Assembly: GCA_028717825.1 (NCBI GenBank)
Contig: JAQUNB010000010.1
Coordinates: 1 to 11,860 of the forward strand
Direction of reading: 5' to 3'
From: Candidatus Omnitrophota bacterium
GTDB taxonomy: Bacteria > Omnitrophota > Gorgyraeia > Tantalellales > Tantalellaceae
DNA: 11,860 bases
This document shows, piece by piece, positions 1 through 6,328 of the stretch. The position numbers and the translations under genes were made by a program. Under the pieces are notes generated by a model that saw nothing but the letters and a program-made list of their open reading frames with translations, did no database searches and was not told the DNA's origin. The stretch's first letter is position 1. Each line of letters begins with the position of its first letter.

Positions 1-1
1 C

Positions 2-376
2 GAGACAGCGGATGAGCTTGGTTGTAAGAAAATCGCTTTGGGCCACCACAAAGACGACATCGCGGAGACGATTTTGATGAACATGATCTGGGCCGGTGAA
101 ATATCGGGTATAAATCCCGTTCAGATGCTTTTTGGCGGGAAGATCACGATCGTGAGGCCCTTGGTGTTACTTGAGGAGAAAGAAATAAGGGATTACGCGG
201 AAAAGGCCGCTCTTCCTGAAATTAAATCGGAATGCCCGATGAACCGTAATTCCAAAAGGGCGGTTGTCAGAGATATTATAACGCAGCTTTCAAAAGAGGA
301 TCAGGATATAAAGAGTAATATAATCAGGGCGCCGTTAAGGATCAAAACGGAATACATCTCCGATATCGAAGAATAG
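2..376 (+). CDS. TtcA-like PP-loop ATPase, tRNA 2-thiolation family (C-terminal part, 5' end outside window)
   Basis: The reading frame is open from base 2, so the gene starts before the window. The visible part begins ETADELGCKKIALGHHKDD. The segment ALGHHKDDIAETILMNM matches the conserved post-P-loop helix of TtcA/TilS-type tRNA thiolases and lysidine synthases, in which H/D residues lie near the ATP site. A conserved RPL...EKEIRDYAE segment follows. Then comes ECPMNRNSKR, which carries the single C-terminal cysteine that in TtcA proteins helps hold the 4Fe-4S cluster. The SGGKDS P-loop and the central CxxC pair lie upstream and cannot be seen. By family knowledge TtcA makes 2-thiocytidine at tRNA position 32, but related PP-loop proteins have other targets, so the exact tRNA modification is not certain. 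No clear terminator follows. Confidence 0.8.
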   Translation, partial: ETADELGCKKIALGHHKDDIAETILMNMIWAGEISGINPVQMLFGGKITIVRPLVLLEEKEIRDYAEKAALPEIKSECPMNRNSKRAVVRDIITQLSKEDQDIKSNIIRAPLRIKTEYISDIEE

Positions 377-467
377 TCATATCCGCCGGATAATGGATGT
401 TTTTTCCTTTTAAGGGATAGCTGTACGAGAGATGAACATTTTATTTTTAGTTTGATGTGTTTTCGAT

Positions 468-473
468 TATAAT
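468..473 (+). promoter_or_regulatory. Possible -10 promoter element (TATAAT) upstream of the flavodoxin-like gene
   Basis: A perfect TATAAT lies about 33 bases before the likely start codon at 507, in an AT-rich gap of about 130 bases after the TtcA-like gene. No good -35 hexamer is present at the usual distance; the region 444-450 is only T-rich. The position would give a short leader for the flavodoxin-PhoH-SYLF run. This is a motif match only. Confidence 0.35.
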
Positions 474-506
474 ACATTGTGAACTGTTCGAGTGAAGGAG
501 GCTATG

Positions 507-980
507 ATGAAAAAAATAGCGGTTGTTTACCATTCCGAAACGGGCAACACGCAAGCCATGGCAAAATTTATAGCCGAAGGTGCGAAAGAAGAACCTGGAG
601 TAGAAGTAGGGCTTTTTAGTATTAAGGATTTTGATCCGGGAAAGTTTTTAGAGTATGATGGTCTTGTAATAGGCTCTCCGACGTATTATGGCGCTATGAG
701 CTACGAGGTGAAGAAATTTTTCGATGACTCGGTAAAATATCACGGAAAATTTGCCGGCAAAATAGGAGGCGCATTCTCTTCAGCCGCGAATATAGGCGGG
801 GGGAACGAGACCACGATACTGGATATTTTGCAGGCCATGCTTATACATGGTATGGTCATACAGGGTAACGAAGCCGGCGATCATTATGGTCCGGTTTCGA
901 TAGGGAGCCCGGATGAACGAGTCAAGAAACAGTGCAAGAAGTTCGGAAAAAGGATATCTGTGCTGGTCAAAAAACTTTAG
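507..980 (+). CDS. Flavodoxin-like / WrbA-type FMN-binding protein
   Basis: A 157-residue single-domain flavodoxin-fold protein. SETGNT at residues 10-15 is the FMN phosphate-binding loop that follows the first beta strand (KKIAVVYHS). GSPTYYG near residues 56-62 matches the second flavin loop of WrbA and related NAD(P)H:quinone reductases. A third flavin-contact region, SSAANIGGGNETT (91-103), also resembles WrbA and FMN-reductase families. It probably acts in the cytoplasm as a two-electron quinone reductase or electron carrier; the substrate cannot be read from sequence. The frame is open further upstream to a GTG at 492, but that GTG overlaps a strong AAGGAGG ribosome-binding site (495-501). 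The two tandem ATGs at 504 and 507 are better starts, and 507 has the better spacing. The PhoH-like gene follows after 24 bases, so the two are probably cotranscribed. Confidence 0.85.
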   Translation: MKKIAVVYHSETGNTQAMAKFIAEGAKEEPGVEVGLFSIKDFDPGKFLEYDGLVIGSPTYYGAMSYEVKKFFDDSVKYHGKFAGKIGGAFSSAANIGGGNETTILDILQAMLIHGMVIQGNEAGDHYGPVSIGSPDERVKKQCKKFGKRISVLVKKL

Positions 981-1004
981 CGGAAATCTCAGAAAGGGGT
1001 TACA

Positions 1005-2333
1005 TTGAGAAAAACATTCGTTCTTGATACTAACGTAATACTGCATAACCCGAATTCTCTCATTTCATTCGCGGATAATGTTGTGCTTCTGCCCATCGAA
1101 GTCTTAGAAGAGCTTGATAGATTCAAAAGGAACCACGATGAAAAAGGGCGGAACGCGAGGATAGCCATTCGCATGCTGGATGAGTTTCGCTCAAGACATA
1201 GAGGTAAACCGGGGGAAGGATTTCCGCTGGATAACGGTGGGCTGTTGAAAATAGCGATAGGGATCGAAAAAGATATATTCGAAAAATCCGGTCTTTCTGC
1301 CAGCATCGCCGATAACAGGAGACTTATCGCCGCTTACTCTCTGAAGCAAAAAGGTGAGACTGTGATCTTTGTTACCAAAGACATAAACGCTCGGATCAAG
1401 GCCGACGCTTTGGGGATAACAAGTGTCGACTTCGAGAAACAGAAAGTTGATTTTGAACATCTTTATAGCGGATGGCATACGATAGACGCGGGCAAGGACG
1501 ACATAGATAATTTTTATCAGTCCAGAGAATTCAAAGTAAGGGAAAATGAGTTTTTCCCGAATGAATTCGCGGTCCTTGTTGATCAGGAAAACCCGAAGCA
1601 TACTGCAATAGGAAGATATAAAGAAGAGTTCGGGATACTGATGCCGCTTATTTTTAATAAGTCGAATGTGGTGTCTATCAAGCCGAGGAATAGAGAACAA
1701 GTTATGGCTGTTGAGCTTTTGCTTAATGATGATATCGACCTTGTGACACTGGTCGGTTCTGCCGGGACGGGGAAGACGCTGCTTGCGATCGCCGCGGGGC
1801 TCCATAAGATAATTAAGGATAAATCCTATGCGGGACTTTTGATCTCACGACCCGTAATGCCTTTGGGCAGGGACATAGGCTACCTTCCCGGGACAAAAGA
1901 GGAAAAGCTCGAAAGTTGGATGGGGCCGATATACGATAATTTAGAATATATTTTTAACGCTGAGAAAAAAGAAAAAGCGACGCAAGTCAAAACAAAAGCC
2001 CAGATAGAAAAATTCATAAAAGAAGAAATAATCGAGTTGGAGGCTATGACATTTATGAGGGGGCGAAGTATTCCTGATCGGTTCATAATAATCGATGAGG
2101 CGCAGAATATGACCCCGCATGAAGTGAAGACAGTTATTAGCAGGGCCGGCAGCCACACAAAGATCGTGCTTACGGGTGATCCGTATCAGATAGATAACCC
2201 TTATTTGGATTCTTCAAGCAACGGTCTGACGTATTGCGTTGAGAAAATGAAAGGGCAGAGAATGTTTGGGCACATAACGCTGACAAAAAGCGAGAGGAGC
2301 CCTTTGGCATCAATGGCGGCGGAACTTTTATAA
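1005..2333 (+). CDS. PIN-PhoH fusion protein (YlaK/PhoH2 type): PIN nuclease domain plus PhoH ATPase
   Basis: 442 residues, about the size of YlaK/PhoH2-type proteins. The N-terminal PIN domain (about 1-145) shows the expected acidic residues: D8 in LDTN, E35/E36, D103 in IADNRR and D126 in VTKD. The C-terminal PhoH ATPase (about 225-442) has Walker A GSAGTGKT (251-258), Walker B FIIIDEAQN (360-368), and a LTGDPYQID motif (389-396) with a later conserved KSERS segment. Family knowledge says PhoH2 proteins couple an ATP-driven RNA helicase activity to PIN ribonuclease activity. The start is a TTG: AGAAAGGGG lies 5 bases upstream, the PIN domain begins immediately after it, and the next in-frame Met is past residue 50. 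In actinobacteria PhoH2 pairs with a small antitoxin encoded upstream. Here the upstream gene is a flavodoxin, so no toxin-antitoxin arrangement is visible. Confidence 0.93.
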   Translation: MRKTFVLDTNVILHNPNSLISFADNVVLLPIEVLEELDRFKRNHDEKGRNARIAIRMLDEFRSRHRGKPGEGFPLDNGGLLKIAIGIEKDIFEKSGLSASIADNRRLIAAYSLKQKGETVIFVTKDINARIKADALGITSVDFEKQKVDFEHLYSGWHTIDAGKDDIDNFYQSREFKVRENEFFPNEFAVLVDQENPKHTAIGRYKEEFGILMPLIFNKSNVVSIKPRNREQVMAVELLLNDDIDLVTLVGSAGTGKTLLAIAAGLHKIIKDKSYAGLLISRPVMPLGRDIGYLPGTKEEKLESWMGPIYDNLEYIFNAEKKEKATQVKTKAQIEKFIKEEIIELEAMTFMRGRSIPDRFIIIDEAQNMTPHEVKTVISRAGSHTKIVLTGDPYQIDNPYLDSSSNGLTYCVEKMKGQRMFGHITLTKSERSPLASMAAELL

Positions 2334-2342
2334 AGGAGTGAA

Positions 2343-3041
2343 ATGAGAAAACACAATGTGCGGAATTCCGGATCAAAAATAATATTATGGCTGTTATGCT
2401 TAACACTGATCGCGGGTTTTTCTTTTGCTGATGAACCTGACAACGGCAGACTTGACAGCCGTATCAGAGAAGCAAGACTTGTGCTTGAAGAAATGAAAGC
2501 CATGCCCGATACTGCGATACCGAAGGACCTTCTTGAAAAATGTTATGGTATTGCTATATTCCCGTCGGTAATAAAAGGAGCTTTTATTTTAGGCGGGCAG
2601 TATGGAGAGGGGGTTCTTCTGCGCAGGGATGCAGACAAATGGAGCGCGCCGGTTTTCCTTTCTATAGGGGGTGCTAGTCTAGGATTTCAGCTGGGCGGAC
2701 AAATAACGGATCTGGTGTTAGTTATTACCAATGAAAGAGGCGTGGATAGTCTCATGCATGAGAACGTGACTTTGGGCGGAGATGTGTCGATTGCGGCCGG
2801 ACCGGTAGGCAGGGACGCCGAAATGGCGACGGACGTGCTTATGAAGACCGGGATCTTCTCATATTCAAGAAATAAAGGCCTTTTTGCCGGGGTTTCCTTA
2901 AAAGGTGCGATTGTCAGCCCGATGAAAAATCTTGACGATGACTATTACGGAGGTCTCCTGAGTATAGAGGATATTTTGTCGGGGAGAGCGAAGCTAAGCC
3001 CCGAAGCGAGCAAACTGGTTAATTCTCTTAAAGAGTATTGA
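2343..3041 (+). CDS. Exported SYLF (Ysc84-type) domain protein
   Basis: 232 residues. The N-terminus has a basic start, a hydrophobic core (IILWLLCLTLIAGF) and an SFA-like cleavage site near residue 29, so it is likely periplasmic. The remainder is a SYLF/Ysc84 domain: the LLEKCYGIAIFPSVIKGAF region, then GGQYGEGVLL, the SIGGASLGFQLGGQ block, TDLVLVITNERGVDSL, the glycine-rich VTLGGDVSIAAGPVGRDAE block, and SYSRNKGLFAGVSLKG near the end. In eukaryotes SYLF domains bind phosphoinositide lipids. Bacterial members are exported and their role is poorly defined, so lipid or envelope association is an inference. The start follows a GGAG ribosome-binding site with 4-base spacing, 9 bases after the PhoH-like stop, which suggests one operon. 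The stop overlaps the next gene's ATG. Confidence 0.88.
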   Translation: MRKHNVRNSGSKIILWLLCLTLIAGFSFADEPDNGRLDSRIREARLVLEEMKAMPDTAIPKDLLEKCYGIAIFPSVIKGAFILGGQYGEGVLLRRDADKWSAPVFLSIGGASLGFQLGGQITDLVLVITNERGVDSLMHENVTLGGDVSIAAGPVGRDAEMATDVLMKTGIFSYSRNKGLFAGVSLKGAIVSPMKNLDDDYYGGLLSIEDILSGRAKLSPEASKLVNSLKEY

Positions 3042-3643
3042 TGCCTTTTAGTGAAAAACCCCTAAAATATGCGGTTGTGATAAATATGAGTAAGAAGATC
3101 GGTATTTTTTTACTGAGCTTTATTTTATTTTTTAACTGTGTTTTTATTTCTGTTTATGCCGCGCAGGCTAAAAAAGAAAAATATGTTAAGATGAAAAGAA
3201 GCACCGAGCGGCTTATGGAAATAGGCGAGGCACATGGAAACAAAATAAAGGAACTGGCAAACGAAACAGGAAACTACAAAAAAATAAAAACTGCCGTAGA
3301 TAGAAATGAACTGAAAAAAGGCGAAAGTGCCGAAAGTATAATCGAAAAATACGGCAGATCCGTAGTGACTGTGAACGAAAACGGCGCGACAATAAAACGT
3401 TGGGTCTACAAACCCGGCGATGCGTCTTATTTTTCCGGAGAAAAAGTATATTTATTTTTCGATGAGAAGGAAGCTCTTATAGATTGGCGTTTTGTCCCCG
3501 CCAAGGAAGAAAAAAAAGAGATCGTATCTGAAAAAGAAATAAAACCCACGGAATCGACCACTCAGAAGATAAAACCACAGGAACAGAGAGTAAAGAGTAA
3601 GCCCAAGATTAAAGATCGTTCCCGTAATCCGTTATACCTTTAA
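3041..3643 (+). CDS. Small exported protein with BamE/SmpA-OmlA-like core and lysine-rich tail
   Basis: About 200 residues. A strong hydrophobic segment (KKIGIFLLSFILFFNCVFIS) ending near VYA is probably a signal peptide. The mature part begins with a highly charged helical region. It then has a compact core, LKKGESAESIIEKYGRS...RWVYKPG...EKVYLFFDEKEALIDWRF, whose layout resembles the small beta-sheet SmpA/OmlA (BamE) fold: a G-x-S-x-x-x-I motif, a W-x-Y strand, then a strand with F-D and a charged turn. The C-terminal 50 residues are Lys/Glu/Pro-rich and probably unstructured. There is no lipobox cysteine at the cleavage site, unlike BamE, although a Cys sits inside the hydrophobic segment. 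The ATG at 3041 overlaps the upstream TGA (TGATG), which suggests translational coupling. An ATG at 3086 would give a cleaner signal peptide but lacks a good ribosome-binding site. The function is not known. Confidence 0.7.
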   Translation: MPFSEKPLKYAVVINMSKKIGIFLLSFILFFNCVFISVYAAQAKKEKYVKMKRSTERLMEIGEAHGNKIKELANETGNYKKIKTAVDRNELKKGESAESIIEKYGRSVVTVNENGATIKRWVYKPGDASYFSGEKVYLFFDEKEALIDWRFVPAKEEKKEIVSEKEIKPTESTTQKIKPQEQRVKSKPKIKDRSRNPLYL

Positions 3644-3678
3644 AAAAAGCTGACCAGTTCGTCCCATGTAGATCGCAG

Positions 3679-4719
3679 TTAGGGTTCCTTATAATATTTT
3701 TCTAATATTTTTTGAGCAGGTTTATTTTGCGGTGAAAAATCGCGGTTATGTTTTCCTCCAGCGTAAGAATTTGTATCCCATCTCCACCAGTAGACTCCGG
3801 ACAGCCAAGGGCATCCCCACATTGTGTCAAAAAAAGCCTCATAACATTTGGCCTGTATTTCCGGTTCAGCGTTACCGCTAAAATTACATTCCCATGGTGT
3901 TGCCGGGGCGTATGTTACACAGGGATAGCCGATCTCGGTTATTATGATGGGTTTTTTGGTGTTATTGTGCCAATCTCGTAGTTCCGCTTTCCATTTTTCC
4001 CAACCCAGTTTTATTTCGGAGATCGAAGGCTCTGGTTTATTCGTAAGCGGGAAATACGCGTCAATGCCGATAAAATCCAATTCATCCCAGAACGCGATGG
4101 TTTTATAGCTATCCCAGTTCGATGCGTAGACAAGTTTGCCTGAATAAGCGTTCCGTATCGCCTTGATGATCTTTTTCCATTGACCGGTTTTCCCTGTAGT
4201 TGAGTTTAATTCCGTTCCGATGCAGAATATTTCGACCTTAGCGCTTTCGGCGAGCGTAGCGTAATGTAGTATGAATTTTTGATATTCATTGAACCATTTT
4301 GCCCATTCTTCTTCGCTTTTAAAAGTTATGTCACCTCTGTAGCACGAAAGAGAGTCCTTTTTTAGGATGTCTATGTGCGGTTTTAGCATGACCTTGAGCC
4401 CTAAACCATGAGCTTTGTCTGTCACATGGCGTAGACTCGTGTCGCTAGGTGTTATTTCCGATAGTTTTATCTCAACGGAGTCACGTCTATCCTGATATTG
4501 GGTCACTATAATAGAAACGTAATTTGCTCCGGTCTCGGAAAGTTTTTTCAGGGAGGTATCTGAGCGTGGTGTTGAATACGAGTCTTTATCCCACGCAGCA
4601 TAACATATGCCTTTTTGTATCGGTAAAGTCTTTTCGCCGGATGCCGGCGAGGTCCGGGACAAAAAAAGGAACAGGGCCAGAAGAATAATATTTAAAATTA
4701 TATTTTTTTGGATCTGCAT
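3679..4719 (-). CDS. Secreted GH113-like glycoside hydrolase (second gene of the glycosidase pair)
   Basis: 346 residues with an N-terminal hydrophobic signal segment (IILNIILLALFLFL) and cleavage near SPASG. The body is a TIM-barrel glycosidase of the GH-A clan. It has KGICYAAWDKDSYST near the first strand, LGLKVMLKPHID (106-117), the IFCIGTEL motif with the likely acid/base Glu170, DFIGIDAYFP (215-224), and PIIITEIGYP with the likely nucleophile Glu262. It ends in SGVYWWRWDTN and GGKHNRDFSPQNKPAQ. This layout matches family 113, whose characterised members are endo-beta-1,4-mannanases; the substrate here is not proven. It is a close paralog of the gene at 4837-5928 and lies 117 bases downstream of it in the same direction. 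No good ribosome-binding site precedes the ATG at 4719. The gene converges on the BamE-like gene with 35 bases between stops and no clear terminator. Confidence 0.82.
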   Translation of the reverse strand: MQIQKNIILNIILLALFLFLSRTSPASGEKTLPIQKGICYAAWDKDSYSTPRSDTSLKKLSETGANYVSIIVTQYQDRRDSVEIKLSEITPSDTSLRHVTDKAHGLGLKVMLKPHIDILKKDSLSCYRGDITFKSEEEWAKWFNEYQKFILHYATLAESAKVEIFCIGTELNSTTGKTGQWKKIIKAIRNAYSGKLVYASNWDSYKTIAFWDELDFIGIDAYFPLTNKPEPSISEIKLGWEKWKAELRDWHNNTKKPIIITEIGYPCVTYAPATPWECNFSGNAEPEIQAKCYEAFFDTMWGCPWLSGVYWWRWDTNSYAGGKHNRDFSPQNKPAQKILEKYYKEP

Positions 4720-4760
4720 AATAATGATCTATGTTTAGGGTAGCATTTAACGCGGAGTAT

Positions 4761-4816
4761 ATCTTACCATGAACTAAAAAAAATTCAAATTATCGCGTAA
4801 AATGATAGCGTAAAAT
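4761..4816. promoter_or_regulatory. Gap between glycosidase genes: 9-bp direct repeat and weak minus-strand promoter candidate
   Basis: Within the 117-base gap, GCGTAAAAT occurs twice (4795-4803 and 4808-4816) with a 13-base period, about one helical turn plus. On the minus strand, TTGAAT (plus 4783-4788) followed after 16 bases by TAAGAT (plus 4761-4766) resembles a weak sigma-70 promoter that could drive the downstream glycosidase separately from the riboswitch. A nearby TATACT (plus 4756-4761) is an alternative -10 but is spaced 21 bases from TTGAAT. No hairpin terminator is visible. Confidence 0.25.
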
Positions 4817-4836
4817 ATGCTAGAGCGGCAGCTTAG

Positions 4837-5928
4837 TTAAGCGCTTTCAGCGTCGGTATCTCTAGATGCGACATTTTTATAATTCAGCTCGACAATTTCC
4901 TGAGCGGGCTTATTTTGCGGAGTGAATTGTCTATTATTCTTTCCGCCGGCGTTAACGTTCGTGTCCCACTTCCACCAGTAGACACCTGCGAGCCATGGCT
5001 CGTTCCAGATGGTTTCAAAGAAAGCTTTGTAGCATATTGCCTGTATGTCCACATCGGGGTTGCCGCCTGTTGGGTTTTCCCATGGAGTTATCGCGGCGTG
5101 GCTAGTGGAAGGATAACCTATCTCCGTAAAGACTATTTTTTTATTGACCGTTTCCAGCCATGATTCTATCTCGCATTCCCATTTTTTCCACCCGCTTATT
5201 AGGTCTTCCAGCGTGGGGGTTGATTTCGTTGAGATAGGAAAGTATGCGTCTATGCCTACATAATCAAGCACATCCCAAAAATTTACATCTTTATAATCAT
5301 TCCAGTTCGCCGCGTATACCAATTGTGAGGAACATTCTGCGCGGACCTTTGCGATCAGATCGCGCCAGCGGGATTCCTTTTGGGCGGTAAAAGAAAGTTC
5401 CGTGCCGACACAATAGAGTTCTACTTCATATTCTTTGCACATCTGGGCATAATGGAGTATGATCTTTTCGTATTCTTTGAACCATTTTTCCCAATCTTCT
5501 TCAGTTACAAACCCTATATCCGCACGCCAATAAGTTCCGTCATATCTATCTATCAGATCAACGTGGGGTTTAAGCATTACCTTAAGGCCAAGTTTATGTG
5601 CGTTCTTTATTACATACTGGATGCTCTTGTCGCTTGGGGTTTGTTCGGTCGCCTTTATTTCGGTTGAGTTATATTTCTCTTGGTAGTAAGTAACGCAGAT
5701 GGATATATAGTCGACACCTATAGAGACAAGCTTTTGCAGGGATTCGTTAGAATACTGTGAAGAGAAACGGTCTTTTTCCCATGTAACGTAACACATGCCT
5801 CGTTGCGGATAAAATAGTGCTTCCTGTGACTGAGAGTGTACGGCAGGAAAGATCACCGAGCTGCCAAAGAGTAGCAGAACAACTGAGCTTGAGATCTTAA
5901 AAAATATTTTTTGATTAGACATCCCCAT
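4837..5928 (-). CDS. Secreted GH113-like glycoside hydrolase (first gene behind the c-di-GMP riboswitch)
   Basis: 363 residues with a signal peptide (hydrophobic VVLLLFGSSVIF, cleavage near VHS at about residue 32). The barrel motifs run parallel to its neighbour's: RGMCYVTWEKDRF, LGLKVMLKPHVDLI (114-126), ELYCVGTEL with likely acid/base Glu177, DYVGIDAYFP (222-231), KIVFTEIGYP with likely nucleophile Glu269, AGVYWWKWDTN, and GGKNNRQFTPQNKPAQ. The closest named family is GH113 (endo-beta-1,4-mannanases). It has a short extra C-terminal tail (VASRDTDAESA) absent from the paralog. The start at 5928 is preceded in the mRNA by AAGGA with 9-base spacing; a second ATG six bases on is possible. It is the first gene after the minus-strand cyclic-di-GMP-I aptamer, so its translation or transcription is probably switched by that ligand. 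Confidence 0.84.
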   Translation of the reverse strand: MGMSNQKIFFKISSSVVLLLFGSSVIFPAVHSQSQEALFYPQRGMCYVTWEKDRFSSQYSNESLQKLVSIGVDYISICVTYYQEKYNSTEIKATEQTPSDKSIQYVIKNAHKLGLKVMLKPHVDLIDRYDGTYWRADIGFVTEEDWEKWFKEYEKIILHYAQMCKEYEVELYCVGTELSFTAQKESRWRDLIAKVRAECSSQLVYAANWNDYKDVNFWDVLDYVGIDAYFPISTKSTPTLEDLISGWKKWECEIESWLETVNKKIVFTEIGYPSTSHAAITPWENPTGGNPDVDIQAICYKAFFETIWNEPWLAGVYWWKWDTNVNAGGKNNRQFTPQNKPAQEIVELNYKNVASRDTDAESA

Positions 5929-5929
5929 G

Positions 5930-5998
5930 TCTTACCATCCTTCTTTTTGTGAGATAAAGGCGAGTATTCGAGGTAAGGCCACAAAAAGTCAGGTAAGA
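5930..5998 (-). promoter_or_regulatory. Leader hairpin around the ribosome-binding site (likely riboswitch expression platform)
   Basis: The mRNA leader between the aptamer and the glycosidase start can form a two-part stem. The inner 9 bp pair plus positions 5943-5951 with 5980-5988 (CUUUUUGUG with CACAAAAAG in RNA). The outer 7 bp pair 5930-5936 with 5992-5998 (UCUUACC with GGUAAGA). The AAGGA ribosome-binding site sits in the internal loop between the two stems, and the outer stem ends one base before the start codon. A second copy of GGTAAG (plus 5972-5977) offers a competing partner for the outer strand. No U-tract follows, which favours control of translation over termination. Confidence 0.5.
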
Positions 5999-6019
5999 GA
6001 TGGAAAAGTTCTACCAAAT

Positions 6020-6108
6020 TCGGTAATCAGACAACCATATCTTACACTAAAACTGTGTAAGATTTAGGCTCACGACTTTGCGGTCCTATCCTTTCGGATA
6101 GTTTGCCT
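6020..6108 (-). promoter_or_regulatory. Cyclic-di-GMP-I riboswitch aptamer (GEMM motif)
   Basis: Read on the minus strand, the RNA shows the conserved GEMM elements in order. AGGCAAAC comes first, then a 5-bp stem UAUCC/GGAUA capped by a GAAA tetraloop (6087-6100). GGACCGCAAAG follows, then GCCUAAA (the 5' half of a tetraloop receptor). A 7-bp hairpin CUUACAC/GUGUAAG with a 7-base loop (6041-6061) is next, then UAUGG (the 3' half of the receptor), and finally GUCUGAUUACCGA, which corresponds to the consensus GCCGGGUUACCGA. The GAAA loop with CCUAAA...UAUGG is the known tertiary contact of this class. Differences from the consensus are an extra C before GCAAAG and GUC in place of GCC. The element ends 91 bases before the glycosidase ATG. 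The ON or OFF sense is not determined. Confidence 0.88.
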
Positions 6109-6109
6109 T

Positions 6110-6127
6110 TATCGTTTGATAACGATA
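6110..6127. repeat. 7-bp inverted repeat at the 5' edge of the riboswitch
   Basis: TATCGTT (6110-6116) and AACGATA (6121-6127) form a perfect inverted repeat with a 4-base loop, directly upstream of the aptamer in the minus-strand RNA. It may be a hairpin that abuts the aptamer, or a DNA operator near the promoter. No confident minus-strand -10/-35 pair is visible beside it. Confidence 0.5.
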
Positions 6128-6328
6128 TAATGTTGACTATTAAAGAGCTGTTCTAGTTCTAATTTTAAGTTTACTGCTAAAAGAGTAGAAAGCAAGATGT
6201 GGAAGTCCAACTTTTTTATAACTAACAATATGTTTTTCTTTTTCTTAAAATAAAGAAAGTGTTCTGTTAAAAATGTCCAAACAATCTATTCCCGGGGCAT
6301 AAACTTAAAATATCTTACGGGCTTTTCA
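6128..6328. other. AT-rich intergenic stretch, presumed promoter region of the riboswitch leader
   Basis: No gene is visible here. The minus-strand promoter for the riboswitch transcript must lie at or beyond the aptamer edge, but I see no good hexamer pair. On the plus strand TTGACT (6133-6138) resembles a -35 without a good -10 at 16-18 bases. The stretch is dominated by A/T runs, including a T-rich block at about 6210-6245. Confidence 0.4.

Noticed and set aside
377..420. Terminator after the TtcA-like gene (ATCCG/CGGAT followed by T-rich sequence)
   Set aside because: The arms are 5 bp with a one-base loop, which is sterically unlikely, and the T-rich stretch is displaced.
1191..1805. 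204-codon minus-strand frame inside the PIN-PhoH gene
   Set aside because: It is antisense to conserved PIN and Walker A coding sequence, with no domain or ribosome-binding site seen.
1005..2333. PhoH2-type toxin-antitoxin (PhoAT) locus
   Set aside because: No small overlapping antitoxin gene lies upstream. The preceding gene is a flavodoxin 24 bases away.
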